64,000 nt of DNA from Lacrimispora xylanisolvens (GCF_002934545.1 NZ_PTJA01000011.1:140398-204397), one strand, 5' to 3'. Counted from the stretch's first letter, positions 52,084 through 62,041 are shown. Numbers and translations are program-made. Notes: generated by a model from the letters alone, not told the origin.

Positions 52084-53235
52084 TTACCGGATATGGTCTT
52101 TTACCGCCCGGCTGACAATATCTGCCACACGGGGATCAAAAGCCTCGGGCAGGATATTATCTTCATTTATTTCCGAAGGCGCTACCAGACCGGCAATGGC
52201 CTCAGCAGCAGCAAGCTTCATCTCTTCTGTAATGGCAGCAGCTCTTCCCTCCAGTGCACCTTTGAAAATACCTGGGAAAACCACTACGTTATTGACCTGA
52301 TTCGGGAAATCAGATCTTCCTGTACCAACAACCCTTGCGCCGGCCTTTTTTGCCAGATCCGGCATGATTTCAGGTACCGGGTTTGCCATGGCGAAAAGAA
52401 TGGAATCAGAATTCATGGAAGTAACCATCTCTTCAGTTACAATTCCCGGAGCTGAAACTCCGATGAAAATATCGGCACCCTTCATGGCATCAGCCAGGTT
52501 TCCTGTCTGACCTTCCAGGTTGGTGCAATCCATCATCTTTTCCTGCATCCAGTTTAAGCCTTCCATTCCTTTATAAAGGATACCGGCCCGGTCGCAAAGG
52601 ACGATATGCAAAAATCCGTAAGACAGCAGAAGTCTGGTAATAGCAATACCGGCAGAGCCTGCGCCGTTTACTACCACCCGGCAGTCCTCTTTCTTTTTCC
52701 CTGTTACTTTCAGGGCATTAATCACTCCGGCAAGAACTACAATGGCAGTTCCGTGCTGGTCGTCGTGAAAGACCGGAATGGGAAGCAGCTTCTTTAACCG
52801 CTCTTCAATCTCAAAGCATCTTGGCGCTGAAATGTCTTCCAGATTAATTCCGCCAAATGCAGGAGCTATGGCAGCGACGGTTTTAATGATTTCTTCCGTA
52901 TCCTGTGTGTCTAAACAGATGGGAATGGCATTGACTCCGCCGAATTCTTTAAACAATACGGCCTTTCCTTCCATTACCGGCATGGCTGCAAGCGGACCGA
53001 TATTACCAAGCCCTAAAACAGCGCTGCCATCGGATACAACAGCAATGGTATTGGACTTTATGGTATATTGATAGGCAGCTTCCGGATTGTCCGCGATTAC
53101 CTTACATGGCTCCGCTACTCCGGGGGTGTAGGCAAGGGCTAAATCTTCCCTGCTTTTTACTGCTGCTTTGGAAGTAATTTCCAGCTTTCCGCCCCATTTT
53201 TCATGAAGCAATAATGCTTTCTCGTTGGTTGTCAT
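52084..53235 (-). CDS. NAD(P)-dependent malic enzyme
   Basis: Short bacterial malic enzyme (383 residues) that oxidatively decarboxylates malate to pyruvate. The conserved segments are LALAYTPGVAEPCKVI (Tyr general acid), the GLGNIGPLAAMPVMEGKAVLFKEF stretch in two parts, DISAPRCFEIEERL and PVFHDDQHGTAIV (metal ligands). The Rossmann loop is VNGAGSAGIAITRLL, and FAMANPVPEI follows. There is no phosphotransacetylase-like extension. AAAAGGA lies before the ATG. The promoter on the minus strand is at 53270-53298. Confidence 0.95.
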   Translation of the reverse strand: MTTNEKALLLHEKWGGKLEITSKAAVKSREDLALAYTPGVAEPCKVIADNPEAAYQYTIKSNTIAVVSDGSAVLGLGNIGPLAAMPVMEGKAVLFKEFGGVNAIPICLDTQDTEEIIKTVAAIAPAFGGINLEDISAPRCFEIEERLKKLLPIPVFHDDQHGTAIVVLAGVINALKVTGKKKEDCRVVVNGAGSAGIAITRLLLSYGFLHIVLCDRAGILYKGMEGLNWMQEKMMDCTNLEGQTGNLADAMKGADIFIGVSAPGIVTEEMVTSMNSDSILFAMANPVPEIMPDLAKKAGARVVGTGRSDFPNQVNNVVVFPGIFKGALEGRAAAITEEMKLAAAEAIAGLVAPSEINEDNILPEAFDPRVADIVSRAVKDHIR

Positions 53236-53269
53236 AATGAGTTTGTCCTTTTTTCAACAGTTTTTATTT

Positions 53270-53316
53270 ATCATACCAATTTTAGGGTTTTAAATCAATA
53301 GAAAATATGTTAGAAT
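53270..53316. promoter_or_regulatory. divergent promoters for malic enzyme and the DUF5717 operon
   Basis: Minus strand: TTGATT (53293-53298), a 17-base spacer and TATGAT (53270-53275), leading to the malic enzyme gene. Plus strand: a weaker pair, TTTTAA (53288-53293) and TAGAAT (53311-53316), also 17 bases apart, leading to DUF5717. The -35 regions overlap, so the two promoters may compete. Confidence 0.5.
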
Positions 53317-53377
53317 ATAGAGTAATTCAAATGAAGCAAACGAAAAACATAAGGAAATTGAAGATACAGGTGGTACT

Positions 53378-56300
53378 ATGAGAGAACGAATCAACAGGCT
53401 GGCAAAGGGCATCATTGATTCAGAAATTCCAAAGATAAAGGTTACCCCATCGGGAATTGATGATGTGGTACGTTCAGGCGGAGCCACGAGACGGGAACTT
53501 GTCGTTACCAGTGAGAATAACCTGCATATAAAAGGGCTTGCATATTCCTCTGATTACCGCGTTCGTATGATAAGCGGGTCGTTTGGAGGTACATACAACC
53601 ATCTGGTCTATGAGATTAACAGCAGTTTCATGGAAGATGGGGACGTAATTAAGGGATCTTTTTATCTGGTTACCAATGGCGGCGAGAAGGAAGTCCCTTA
53701 TTCGTTTCGGGTGGAGCTTGGCACGTCAGGGAAAGCACTGAGTGATTTAACGACGGCAGAGAATTTTGCAGATACTGCAAAAAAAGATATGGATACGGCT
53801 CTTCGCTTGTTTGAGTACCGCGATTTTGTTACGGCCCCGTTTATGAAAGACCTTCATGTAAGGGCAATTTATGACGGATTAAAGGGCCGGCCTGACAGAA
53901 GAAAGGAACTGGAAGAGTTTCTTGTAGCGTTAAAGGTGAAAAAACCGGTTGAATTATCGGTGGATACCGGAGAACGCAGATATGGAGAACTGGAGGATGT
54001 TGTTAAGGACTGGGTTGAGTTAAAGCGCAGCAGCTGGGGCTATATCAATCTGGAAGTGACGACAGACTGTGATTTTATAGAACTGCCAAAGAAGACCATT
54101 GGCGAGCAGGATTTTACAGATGACAGATATGAGCTGCCTTTTCTTGTACACCCGGATCGTATGCATCAGGGAGAAAATTATGGCAGAATTCAGATAAACG
54201 GAGTGGAAGAATGCTTTTTAATACCAGTAACATCGGTATGTAACCCCGGAGGAGGAATATCGGCGGAGGACGCCTTTGCAAAAGAGGCATTCGGCCGATT
54301 TTTGCGGCTCCGCCTGGAAGCAGAGACGGGGAAAGAACCGGCTGATTCCCTGTGCAAAGAGATGGAGAAGGCACTGGATGAAATCGAACTGATGAAGGGA
54401 GAGTCAGGCCTTATTAAACTGCTTCGTGCAGAATGCCGTCTGTTTGCAGGAGAGAAATCAGAAGCTGCTCTTTTCCTGGATGACAGCCGGGATGAGATTC
54501 TTTCACAGAGACAGGAAAAGAAAGAGATTTACTGTTATTACCAGTATTTAAGACTTGAGATCCAGCCTGATGAATACCAGAGGGAATCTCTTGTCCGTCT
54601 GATGAAAAAATATCTGGAAGAAGAGCAGCATCTGTTTTATCTGTTTGGACTTCTGACTAAATCAGACAGCCGGCTGCTTGAGAATCCGCCGGCATTACTG
54701 GCAATCCTCAAGCGTCAATATGAAGCAGGGGTAAGAAGCCCCTTTTTCTATGTGTGGGGATGCCAAGTTTTAAACAGCGCTCCGGAACTGATGCGTGCCA
54801 TTGGTCCCATGGAGCTTCAGATCCTGTTTTCCTCTGCAGGAAAAGGGATAATAGAGAAACGGCTGATCACACAGATCTGCAGGCTCACGCTCACAGCCAA
54901 GCATTATAACCGGCTGCATTACCGGATGCTTTGCAGACTGTACAAAGAGACATCTGAAAAAGAAGTATTAGAAGCTATCTGTTCCCTGTTAATCAAAGGA
55001 GAGTGCCGTAATTTGGAAGCCTTTTCCTGGTATGAGAAGGGAATCAGGGCGGGAATCAGCCTGACCAGGCTTTATGAATACTATCTTTATGCATTGCCAA
55101 AGAACTACTGCTATCTGCTCCCAAAAGAAGTGCTTCTTTATTTTTCCTATGGTGGAAGTGAACTGGATCTTTACAGCAGAAGCGTTTTATATAAGAATGT
55201 TCTCGTATATTTAGAGCCGGTTGACCCTCTTTATCAGGCTTATGAGCGGGTCATTGAAAAGTTTGCAACAGAACAGCTTTTTGAATCCAGAATTGATAAT
55301 TACCTGGCTGCCATCTATGAGCGTATTTTATTAAAGGAAGTAGTGGATTTATCCATGGCAAAAGTACTTCCTTCTATTCTGCGCTCTTACCGTGTGGAAT
55401 GCAGCAATAAAAAAATGAAATATGTAATTGTCTGCTATGAAGAGATGACACAGGAAGATGCATTTCTTTTAAATGACGGAGTTGCCTATGTACCCCTGTT
55501 TTCCGAACACAGTATTCTGCTTTTCCAGGATGCCTATGGAAACCGGTACGCCAATATTTCATATAAGAAAGATCCGGTGATGGAACGGACCGAGCTGGAA
55601 GAACGGTGCTTTGAACTGTATCCGGAGCATTCCATGCTTCGGCTTCGTGTTTGTGATCAGATTCTGGCTGACGGAGCGAAAGATGCAAAAGAGGTTCAGA
55701 TTTTGGAAAGCACACTGGAAGATCCCAATCTGCGGCCGTTTTACCAGAAGCTGCTGCTTTCCAGAGTCATTGAATATTACCAAAAGCAGTCAGAAGCTGC
55801 GCCAGAACAGGGAGAAGGAGCCGGATACCTGCTAAAGCTTGATAAAAAGGTACTTACCAGGCAGGAGCGGGCCGGAGTCTGTGATACGCTGATCCGCAAC
55901 AATTACATGGAAGAAGCTTACAAAATGATCCGGGATTTCGGCGCAGAAGGGATCAGTTCCAAACAGCTTCATAAGCTTTGCACGGAGATGATTCTTAAGA
56001 ATCTCTTCTGTGAGGATGGGCTTTTACTCCATCTGGCATATACTGCTTTTTTAGAAGAGGAGAACGACAGTGTTCTTCTGGATTACCTGTGTGAACATTA
56101 TAATGGTCTCAGCAGCCAGATGTACCGGATTCTGCTGCAGGGTGTCTCCCTTCATGTGGAGACCTATGACTTAGAAGAGCGTCTGTCCGCACAGATGATG
56201 TTCAGCGGCGATACCCTGAGACTGGATAAGGTTTTTCATCTGTATCAAAGCAGAAAAGAGCCTGGTGAGAGCATTGTAAAAGCATATTTTACCATAAAGT

Positions 56301-56950
56301 GCACCGACTATTTTATGAATGAGAAAGAACCGGAAGAATGGGTGTTTTCATATCTGGAAAGGATCATACAGGCTGCGGTTCAGAAAGGCCGTTTTCCAAC
56401 CATCTATTTACTGGCGCTGACCAGATATTATTCTCAGCTCCCGGCCATTGATGAAGAGCAGAAAGAATTGTTAAAAACCATGGTATCCCTTTTACTGGAA
56501 GAACGTCTGGTATTTCCATACTATAAAAAGCTGGCAAAATATGTGGCCATGCCAGAAGATATCATGGATAAGGCCATGATTTCACACTGTGCAGAGCGGG
56601 ATTCTAAAATTGAACTAGAAATCAGGATTCTTCCTGATGAAGAAGAATATCACAGTGAGGATATTACCCGTATGTATCAGGGTGTTTTCGTAAAACAGAA
56701 GATACTGTTTGAAGGCGAAATCATGGAATACCGGGTAAAAGAACTGGTTGATGAGGAATGGGTATTAAAGGAAGAGGGAAGCGTCAGCTGCGAGGCAGGC
56801 GTGACACCGGAAGATTCGGACAGCAGATATGCCTGCTTAAACGAAATGAGCCTGTCTCTTAATCTGAAGGATGAGACCGGGCTTAAAAAACGGATGCAGG
56901 AGTATTTAAAGAAGAATGCTGCTGCAGAAGAAATATTTTCACTGATGTAA
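53378..56950 (+). CDS. DUF5717 family giant protein
   Basis: A 1190-residue soluble protein without signal peptide or membrane helix. Residues 1 to about 290 are beta-rich: RRELVVTSENNLHIKGLAYS, SFGGTYNHLVYEINSSFMEDG and GSFYLVTNGGEKEVPYSF read like two Ig-like sandwiches around a helical insert. From about 300 to 1050 it is a long helical repeat region of TPR-like character, ending in a beta-type tail (IELEIRILPDEEEYHSEDI, then KQKILFEGEIMEYRVKEL). This architecture is that of DUF5717, found in Lachnospiraceae next to DUF5716. The function is unknown. The start has AGGTGG upstream. The next gene begins 15 bases after its stop. Confidence 0.82.
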   Translation: MRERINRLAKGIIDSEIPKIKVTPSGIDDVVRSGGATRRELVVTSENNLHIKGLAYSSDYRVRMISGSFGGTYNHLVYEINSSFMEDGDVIKGSFYLVTNGGEKEVPYSFRVELGTSGKALSDLTTAENFADTAKKDMDTALRLFEYRDFVTAPFMKDLHVRAIYDGLKGRPDRRKELEEFLVALKVKKPVELSVDTGERRYGELEDVVKDWVELKRSSWGYINLEVTTDCDFIELPKKTIGEQDFTDDRYELPFLVHPDRMHQGENYGRIQINGVEECFLIPVTSVCNPGGGISAEDAFAKEAFGRFLRLRLEAETGKEPADSLCKEMEKALDEIELMKGESGLIKLLRAECRLFAGEKSEAALFLDDSRDEILSQRQEKKEIYCYYQYLRLEIQPDEYQRESLVRLMKKYLEEEQHLFYLFGLLTKSDSRLLENPPALLAILKRQYEAGVRSPFFYVWGCQVLNSAPELMRAIGPMELQILFSSAGKGIIEKRLITQICRLTLTAKHYNRLHYRMLCRLYKETSEKEVLEAICSLLIKGECRNLEAFSWYEKGIRAGISLTRLYEYYLYALPKNYCYLLPKEVLLYFSYGGSELDLYSRSVLYKNVLVYLEPVDPLYQAYERVIEKFATEQLFESRIDNYLAAIYERILLKEVVDLSMAKVLPSILRSYRVECSNKKMKYVIVCYEEMTQEDAFLLNDGVAYVPLFSEHSILLFQDAYGNRYANISYKKDPVMERTELEERCFELYPEHSMLRLRVCDQILADGAKDAKEVQILESTLEDPNLRPFYQKLLLSRVIEYYQKQSEAAPEQGEGAGYLLKLDKKVLTRQERAGVCDTLIRNNYMEEAYKMIRDFGAEGISSKQLHKLCTEMILKNLFCEDGLLLHLAYTAFLEEENDSVLLDYLCEHYNGLSSQMYRILLQGVSLHVETYDLEERLSAQMMFSGDTLRLDKVFHLYQSRKEPGESIVKAYFTIKCTDYFMNEKEPEEWVFSYLERIIQAAVQKGRFPTIYLLALTRYYSQLPAIDEEQKELLKTMVSLLLEERLVFPYYKKLAKYVAMPEDIMDKAMISHCAERDSKIELEIRILPDEEEYHSEDITRMYQGVFVKQKILFEGEIMEYRVKELVDEEWVLKEEGSVSCEAGVTPEDSDSRYACLNEMSLSLNLKDETGLKKRMQEYLKKNAAAEEIFSLM

Positions 56951-56965
56951 GATAAGGGGATGTCA

Positions 56966-58189
56966 ATGGACGGACTGATAATAGGGCTTGATCTGTGTGA
57001 TGCCTATACCCGGATATGCTGCCATGACAGAGAAAAATCATGGAGTATTCCTACAGTTATCTGTAAGAAAAAGGATGAGGAAGCCTGGTACATAGGAGAA
57101 GAAGCATACGCCTATACTCTTGTGGGAGAAGGCATCATTGTGGACAAGCTGATAAAGATGGTAAGAAAAGACGGTACTGCAACACTTGGCGGTACAAAAT
57201 ATGAAGGTCTTGACTTATTGAAGCTATTTTTGAAAAAAATAATAAAACTCCCTATGGAAGAATTCTTCTGTGAGGAGATTAAAGAGCTGGTAATTACCAT
57301 GCAGAAAGTGGATACAAAACTGATGGATGCGCTGATGTATTGTGCGGACTCCCTTGGGATTGAGCGGGAGAAGGTTCATATTATCAGCCATACAGAAAGC
57401 TTTGTTTACTATGTGCTGAGCCAGAAAAAAGAAGTATGGGGCAATCAGGTGGGCGTATTTGATTTGTCAGAAGACTCCTTTCATTATCATGAGCTGAAGG
57501 TCCAGAGAGGACTTCGGAAAATGATGGTGATTGCAGAGCATGAGGCTTTGGAAGAAAGCTTTAATCTGGATATATTAGATACCCCTTCCGGAGGTAAGCT
57601 TGCAGATAAAATCTTAAGCTCCTGTGCAGACCGGCTTTTGCAAAAGAAACTCTTTTCTTCTGTATTTTTAACAGGGAAAGGGTTTGAACGCCATGACTGG
57701 GCAAAAGATTCCATGAAAGTACTCTGTTCCCGAAAAAAGGTTTATATGGAGCCGGAGCTGTTTGCCAGAGGAGCTGCCTTTAAAGGTATGGATTATCTTA
57801 AGGATAACAGCGCTTATCCCTTTGTCTGTATCTGTGACGGTCATCTTCATTCTACAGTATCCTTACGTGTACTTCATAAGGAACGGGAGAGTCAGCTGGT
57901 TGTGGCTGCAGCAGGGGACAACTGGTATGAGGCAAAAAGCAGTGTTGATTTAATCGTAGACAAGCAGGATTATGTGGAGTTTATGGTAACACCCATGGAT
58001 CCCAAGCAAAAGAGGCTGGTAAAGATACCCCTGGAGGGATTCCCCAACCGCCCGGACCGGACAACCAGACTGGGAATCAGCTTTGGCTTTCTGGATGAGA
58101 AAACCATGGCGGTGGTATTAAAGGATAAGGGATTTGGAGAGCTGTTTCCTGCTACCGATACGGTGATCAGGCAGGAGGTCATGCTATGA
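56966..58189 (+). CDS. DUF5716 family protein, actin/Hsp70-like ATPase fold
   Basis: A 407-residue protein with the landmarks of the ASKHA superfamily: phosphate-1-like IIGLDLCDAYTRIC at the start, WYIGEEAYAYTLVGEGIIVDKL, and ELVITMQKVDTKLMDALMYCA before HIISHTESFVYYVLSQ. The phosphate-2-like VGVFDLSEDSFHYHEL and an adenosine-type loop (SVFLTGKGFERHDW ... ELFARGAAFKG) follow. A C-terminal beta domain of about 110 residues resembles a substrate-binding extension. It may be a DnaK-like ATPase working with DUF5717. I prefer the ATG at 56966 because AAGGGG lies six bases upstream. The ATG two codons earlier is too close to it. Overlaps the next gene by ATGA. Confidence 0.82.
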   Translation: MDGLIIGLDLCDAYTRICCHDREKSWSIPTVICKKKDEEAWYIGEEAYAYTLVGEGIIVDKLIKMVRKDGTATLGGTKYEGLDLLKLFLKKIIKLPMEEFFCEEIKELVITMQKVDTKLMDALMYCADSLGIEREKVHIISHTESFVYYVLSQKKEVWGNQVGVFDLSEDSFHYHELKVQRGLRKMMVIAEHEALEESFNLDILDTPSGGKLADKILSSCADRLLQKKLFSSVFLTGKGFERHDWAKDSMKVLCSRKKVYMEPELFARGAAFKGMDYLKDNSAYPFVCICDGHLHSTVSLRVLHKERESQLVVAAAGDNWYEAKSSVDLIVDKQDYVEFMVTPMDPKQKRLVKIPLEGFPNRPDRTTRLGISFGFLDEKTMAVVLKDKGFGELFPATDTVIRQEVML

Positions 58190-59001
58190 GCCTTATTTTG
58201 TGCCGGCAGGAACCGGTAAAACGGCCGTTTTATTTTGAATATCTGGGAGTGCGTATTTTTTCCTCCCAGGAACTTTGTTATGTAATTTATAATCATCCCC
58301 TTCTGGTACTGGATGGCTTTGTGGATGAAAGCCTGCTGGAGTTTATCCGGGAAGATTTAGATATGGCGTTTTTTGCAGCAAAGCTGGAAAAATGGCAGAA
58401 AAGCGGGGAAGAGGAAGATGAGCTGCTGGCGATGATTCTTCACGAATGTGATTATTACAGCGCGGTGGAAGTGGGGCGGTTTCGCCAGCAGCTGGCTGCA
58501 TTTCGAAGACTACCCCAGTCTGAACTGTTAAAGCAAAAGGCGGATTTCCTTTTTCAGAAGAATCAATACGGAAAGGCGGTTTCTATCTATATCAGAATCC
58601 TTGATATGGCAAGAACGGACCGGGGCAGTGACAGTTTTACCGCAAAAGTCTATCACAACTTAGGCGCTGCCTATGCCCGGCTGTTTCTGATGGATAAAGC
58701 CTGCAGAGCCTATGAAAAATCATACGACCTGGTTAACAATGAGGAAGTATTAAAAAAGATCTGCCACTTAAATCAGTGGAACCCATCTGTAATGCCGGGA
58801 GAACGTTTTATGTCTTTGATGACGGAAGAATTAAAGGAAGTATGCAGAGAAGAACGGGCAGTGGCAAACGAAAACGCAGGAAAGGCAAAAAGCCTGCTTG
58901 AACTGGAAAACTTATTCCAGAAAGATCCCATCAAGCGTTTCCAGGGAGCAGGAGAACTGGTTTCCAGGTGGAAGAAGGAATACCGTAATATTATGTCTTG
59001 A
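58186..59001 (+). CDS. TPR-like protein of the DUF5717/DUF5716 operon
   Basis: A 271-residue soluble helical protein. The N-terminal part has a conserved-looking stretch (YFEYLGVRIFSSQELCYVIYN and DGFVDESLLEFIREDLDMAF). The second half holds at least two TPR units (LLKQKADFLFQKNQYGKAVSIYIRIL, then AKVYHNLGAAYARLFLMDKACRAYEKSYDL, each read in parts). I do not know a named family. The start is coupled to DUF5716 by ATGA overlap, so the three products are probably made together and may form a complex. The valS promoter begins at its last codons. Confidence 0.8.
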   Translation: MSLILCRQEPVKRPFYFEYLGVRIFSSQELCYVIYNHPLLVLDGFVDESLLEFIREDLDMAFFAAKLEKWQKSGEEEDELLAMILHECDYYSAVEVGRFRQQLAAFRRLPQSELLKQKADFLFQKNQYGKAVSIYIRILDMARTDRGSDSFTAKVYHNLGAAYARLFLMDKACRAYEKSYDLVNNEEVLKKICHLNQWNPSVMPGERFMSLMTEELKEVCREERAVANENAGKAKSLLELENLFQKDPIKRFQGAGELVSRWKKEYRNIMS

Positions 59002-59026
59002 CAAAACGGCAAAAAACTTCTATCAT
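58998..59026 (+). promoter_or_regulatory. promoter of the valS T-box leader
   Basis: TTGACA (58998-59003), a 17-base spacer and TATCAT (59021-59026) overlap the stop codon of the TPR gene. A TATACT five bases further on would need a 22-base spacer. Confidence 0.6.
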
Positions 59027-59049
59027 ATACTAGATAACAGGAAAAGGTA

Positions 59050-59290
59050 TTGATGAAGAGGAGTACGCACATAACCCTGAAAGAGAAAACCGTTCACTGG
59101 CTGAAAGACGGTTAAGGTAGTGTTTGCGGAAGGTAGCTTCGGAACTGGAAAGCTGAATTATTAATATACAGTAGGCTTTCACGCGTGGCCCCGTTAAAGG
59201 CCGTAAAGATATGGCAGAATCTGCCGTAATAAAGGTGGTACCGCGTTTATACGCCCTTTGTGTCTTCGGATGCAGAGGGCTTTTTGTTTT
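59050..59290 (+). ncRNA. T-box leader (valine) before valS
   Basis: tRNA-sensing T-box riboswitch. Stem I begins with GAAGAGGAGTA (AGTA loop motif), has a distal ACCGT/ACGGT helix with GGCTGAAAG terminal loop, and closes through GAAG/CTTC. The specifier loop on the 3' side offers GTA (59133-59135), a valine codon. The T-box sequence AAGGTGGTACCGCG is at 59232-59245. Its TGGT pairs with the ACCA end of tRNA with discriminator A. The terminator follows at 59253. Uncharged tRNA-Val would stabilise the antiterminator and raise valS expression. Confidence 0.93.
59253..59285 (+). terminator. T-box terminator
   Basis: GCCCTTTG/CAGAGGGC stem with inner pairs around TTCG, followed by TTTTTG. It is the off-state hairpin of the valS leader. 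Confidence 0.88.
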
Positions 59291-59322
59291 CCCAAATAAC
59301 GAGCTGACAAAAGGAGTAGATT

Positions 59323-61962
59323 ATGAAAGAGTTGGAAAAAACCTATGATCCGTCAGGGATTGAAGGCAAACTTTATCAGAAATGGCTGGACAAAAAGTAT
59401 TTCCATGCCAAACCAAATAAGGATAAGAAACCATTTACCATTGTGATGCCCCCGCCTAATATTACCGGTCATCTTCATATGGGACATGCCCTTGATAATA
59501 CCATGCAGGATATTCTGATCCGCTATAAGAGGATGCAGGGCTTTGAGGCCTTATGGCAGCCGGGAACGGATCATGCAGCCATTGCCACAGAAGTAAAAGT
59601 AATTGAAAGCTTAAGAGCCCAGGGGATTGAGAAGGCAGATCTGGGACGGGATGGCTTTCTGGAAAAATGCTGGGACTGGAGAAAAGATTACGGAAGCAGA
59701 ATCATTAACCAGCTTCACAAGATGGGATCTTCCGCTGACTGGGACAGAGAGCGTTTTACCATGGATGAGGGTTGTTCCGAGGCAGTCCAGGAAGTTTTCA
59801 TCCGGCTGCATAAAAAAGGTTTTATCTATAAGGGTTCCAGAATAGTAAACTGGTGTCCCGTGTGCCAGACTTCTATTTCTGATGCAGAGGTAGAGCATGA
59901 AGATCAGAACGGCTTTTTCTGGCATATAAACTATCCCATTGCCGGTGAAGAAGGCAGATTTGTAGAAATTGCAACCACCAGACCGGAAACCCTATTAGGC
60001 GATACAGCAGTTGCAGTCAATCCCGATGATGAGCGTTATCAGGACATCGTTGGTAAGATGTTAACACTTCCCCTGACTGGAAGAGAGATTCCAGTGATTG
60101 CAGATTCCTATGTTGATAAAGAATTCGGTACCGGATGCGTTAAGATCACTCCGGCTCATGACCCCAACGACTTTGAGGTGGGAAGAAGACATCAGCTGCC
60201 TGAACTGACAATTATGAACGATGATGCTACCATATGTCTTGCAGGAAGCAAGTATAACGGTATGGATCGTTATGAAGCCAGAAAGGTCATTGTAAAGGAC
60301 TTGGAGGAACTGGGACTTTTGGTTAAGGTGGTTCCCCATGCCCATGCAGTTGGTACCCATGACCGCTGTAAGACTACAGTAGAGCCAATGGTAAAACAGC
60401 AGTGGTTCGTAAAGATGGAAGAGATGGCAAAACCGGCAATCGAGGCATTGAAAACCGGCAAGCTGAAATTCGTTCCGGAACGTTTTGATAAGATCTACCT
60501 TCACTGGCTGGAAAATATCAGGGACTGGTGTATCTCCAGACAGCTATGGTGGGGTCACAGAATTCCGGCATTTTATTGTGATGAGTGCCATGAGATTATT
60601 GTTTCCAAGGATTCACCTGATGTGTGTCCAAAGTGCGGAGGCACTCACTTTACACAGGATGAAGATACCCTTGATACCTGGTTTTCCTCAGCGCTCTGGC
60701 CATTCTCAACCCTTGGCTGGCCGGAAAATACAGAGGATTTAAAATATTTCTATCCTACCAGCGTTCTTGTAACCGGCTATGATATTATTTTCTTCTGGGT
60801 AATCCGTATGGTATTCTCCGGAATTGAGCAGACAGGGGAGCTTCCGTTCCACACTGTGCTGATTCATGGACTGGTAAGAGATTCCGAAGGTAGAAAAATG
60901 AGTAAATCCCTGGGAAATGGGATTGATCCTCTGGAGGTTATTGATAAATACGGCGCAGACGCTCTTAGAATGACACTGATTACCGGAAACGCCCCTGGAA
61001 ATGATATGCGTTTTTACTGGGAGCGGGTAGAGGCAAGCAGAAACTTTGCCAATAAAGTATGGAACGCTTCCCGGTTTATCATGATGAATATTGAAAAGGC
61101 TCCTGATGCAAAGGCAGAACTATCTGAGCTTACCATGGCGGATAAATGGATCTTGTCAAAAGCCAATACCCTTGCCAGGGATGTGACAGAAAATCTGGAT
61201 AAATATGAGCTTGGAATTGCTCTTTCCAAAGTTTATGATTTTATCTGGGAAGAATTCTGTGACTGGTATATCGAGATGGTGAAACCAAGGCTGTGGAATG
61301 AAGAAGATACCACAAAGAATGCCGCTGTATGGACCTTAAAAACTGTTTTAATTAACTCCCTGAAACTTCTTCACCCCTACATGCCGTTCTTAACGGAGGA
61401 GATTTTCTGTAATCTTCAGGAGGAAGAAGAGTCAATCATGATCTCAAACTGGCCGGAATACAGGGAAGAATATGCATTTGAAGCAGAAGAGCTGGCGGTA
61501 GAAACCATTAAGGAGGCAGTAAGAGGAATCAGAAATGTCAGAACCTCCATGAATGTTCCTCCCAGCAAAAAAGCAAAAGTATATGTAGTTTCTGAGAACC
61601 AGGAAATACTGGATATCTTTGAACACAGCAAAGTTTTCTTTGCAACCCTTGGTTATGCAGGCGAGGTATTCATTCAAAAGGACAAGTCAGGAATCGGCGA
61701 GGATGCGGTTTCTGCAGTGATTCACCAGGCTGTCATCTATATGCCATTTGCAGAACTGGTTGATATTGAAAAAGAAATTGACCGTCTGAAAAAGGAAGAA
61801 GAACGTCTGGAAAAGGAACTGACCCGCGTGCGTACCATGTTAAGCAATGAAAAATTCGTAAGCAAGGCGCCTGAGGCCAAAATCGAAGAAGAAAAAGCAA
61901 AACTTGAGAAATATGCTCAGATGATGGAACAGGTGAAGGAACGTCTTGCCCAGCTCTCTTAA
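59323..61962 (+). CDS. valS: valyl-tRNA synthetase
   Basis: Class I aminoacyl-tRNA synthetase (879 residues). HIGH motif is PPPNITGHLHMGHALDNT, the KMSKS motif EGRKMSKSLGNG. The editing domain contains TTRPETLLGDTAVAVNP. A zinc-like CDECHE ... CPKCGG pair is present. The C-terminal coiled coil (KEIDRLKKEEERLEKEL) is typical of ValRS. Start follows AAAGGAG. Controlled by the T-box in front. Confidence 0.97.
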   Translation: MKELEKTYDPSGIEGKLYQKWLDKKYFHAKPNKDKKPFTIVMPPPNITGHLHMGHALDNTMQDILIRYKRMQGFEALWQPGTDHAAIATEVKVIESLRAQGIEKADLGRDGFLEKCWDWRKDYGSRIINQLHKMGSSADWDRERFTMDEGCSEAVQEVFIRLHKKGFIYKGSRIVNWCPVCQTSISDAEVEHEDQNGFFWHINYPIAGEEGRFVEIATTRPETLLGDTAVAVNPDDERYQDIVGKMLTLPLTGREIPVIADSYVDKEFGTGCVKITPAHDPNDFEVGRRHQLPELTIMNDDATICLAGSKYNGMDRYEARKVIVKDLEELGLLVKVVPHAHAVGTHDRCKTTVEPMVKQQWFVKMEEMAKPAIEALKTGKLKFVPERFDKIYLHWLENIRDWCISRQLWWGHRIPAFYCDECHEIIVSKDSPDVCPKCGGTHFTQDEDTLDTWFSSALWPFSTLGWPENTEDLKYFYPTSVLVTGYDIIFFWVIRMVFSGIEQTGELPFHTVLIHGLVRDSEGRKMSKSLGNGIDPLEVIDKYGADALRMTLITGNAPGNDMRFYWERVEASRNFANKVWNASRFIMMNIEKAPDAKAELSELTMADKWILSKANTLARDVTENLDKYELGIALSKVYDFIWEEFCDWYIEMVKPRLWNEEDTTKNAAVWTLKTVLINSLKLLHPYMPFLTEEIFCNLQEEEESIMISNWPEYREEYAFEAEELAVETIKEAVRGIRNVRTSMNVPPSKKAKVYVVSENQEILDIFEHSKVFFATLGYAGEVFIQKDKSGIGEDAVSAVIHQAVIYMPFAELVDIEKEIDRLKKEEERLEKELTRVRTMLSNEKFVSKAPEAKIEEEKAKLEKYAQMMEQVKERLAQLS

Positions 61963-61995
61963 AGTTTAAAAAAATCGACAATTTACTTTTGTATG

Positions 61996-62041
61996 AAAAA
62001 ACAGTCGAACACGGAACTTAATCGTGTCTGGCTGTTTTTTT
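61996..62041 (+). terminator. terminator after valS
   Basis: AAAAAACAG/CTGTTTTTT with an inner ACACG/CGTGT stem and T-run. It lies 33 bases after the valS stop. Between here and 62202 I see no gene. Confidence 0.9.
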
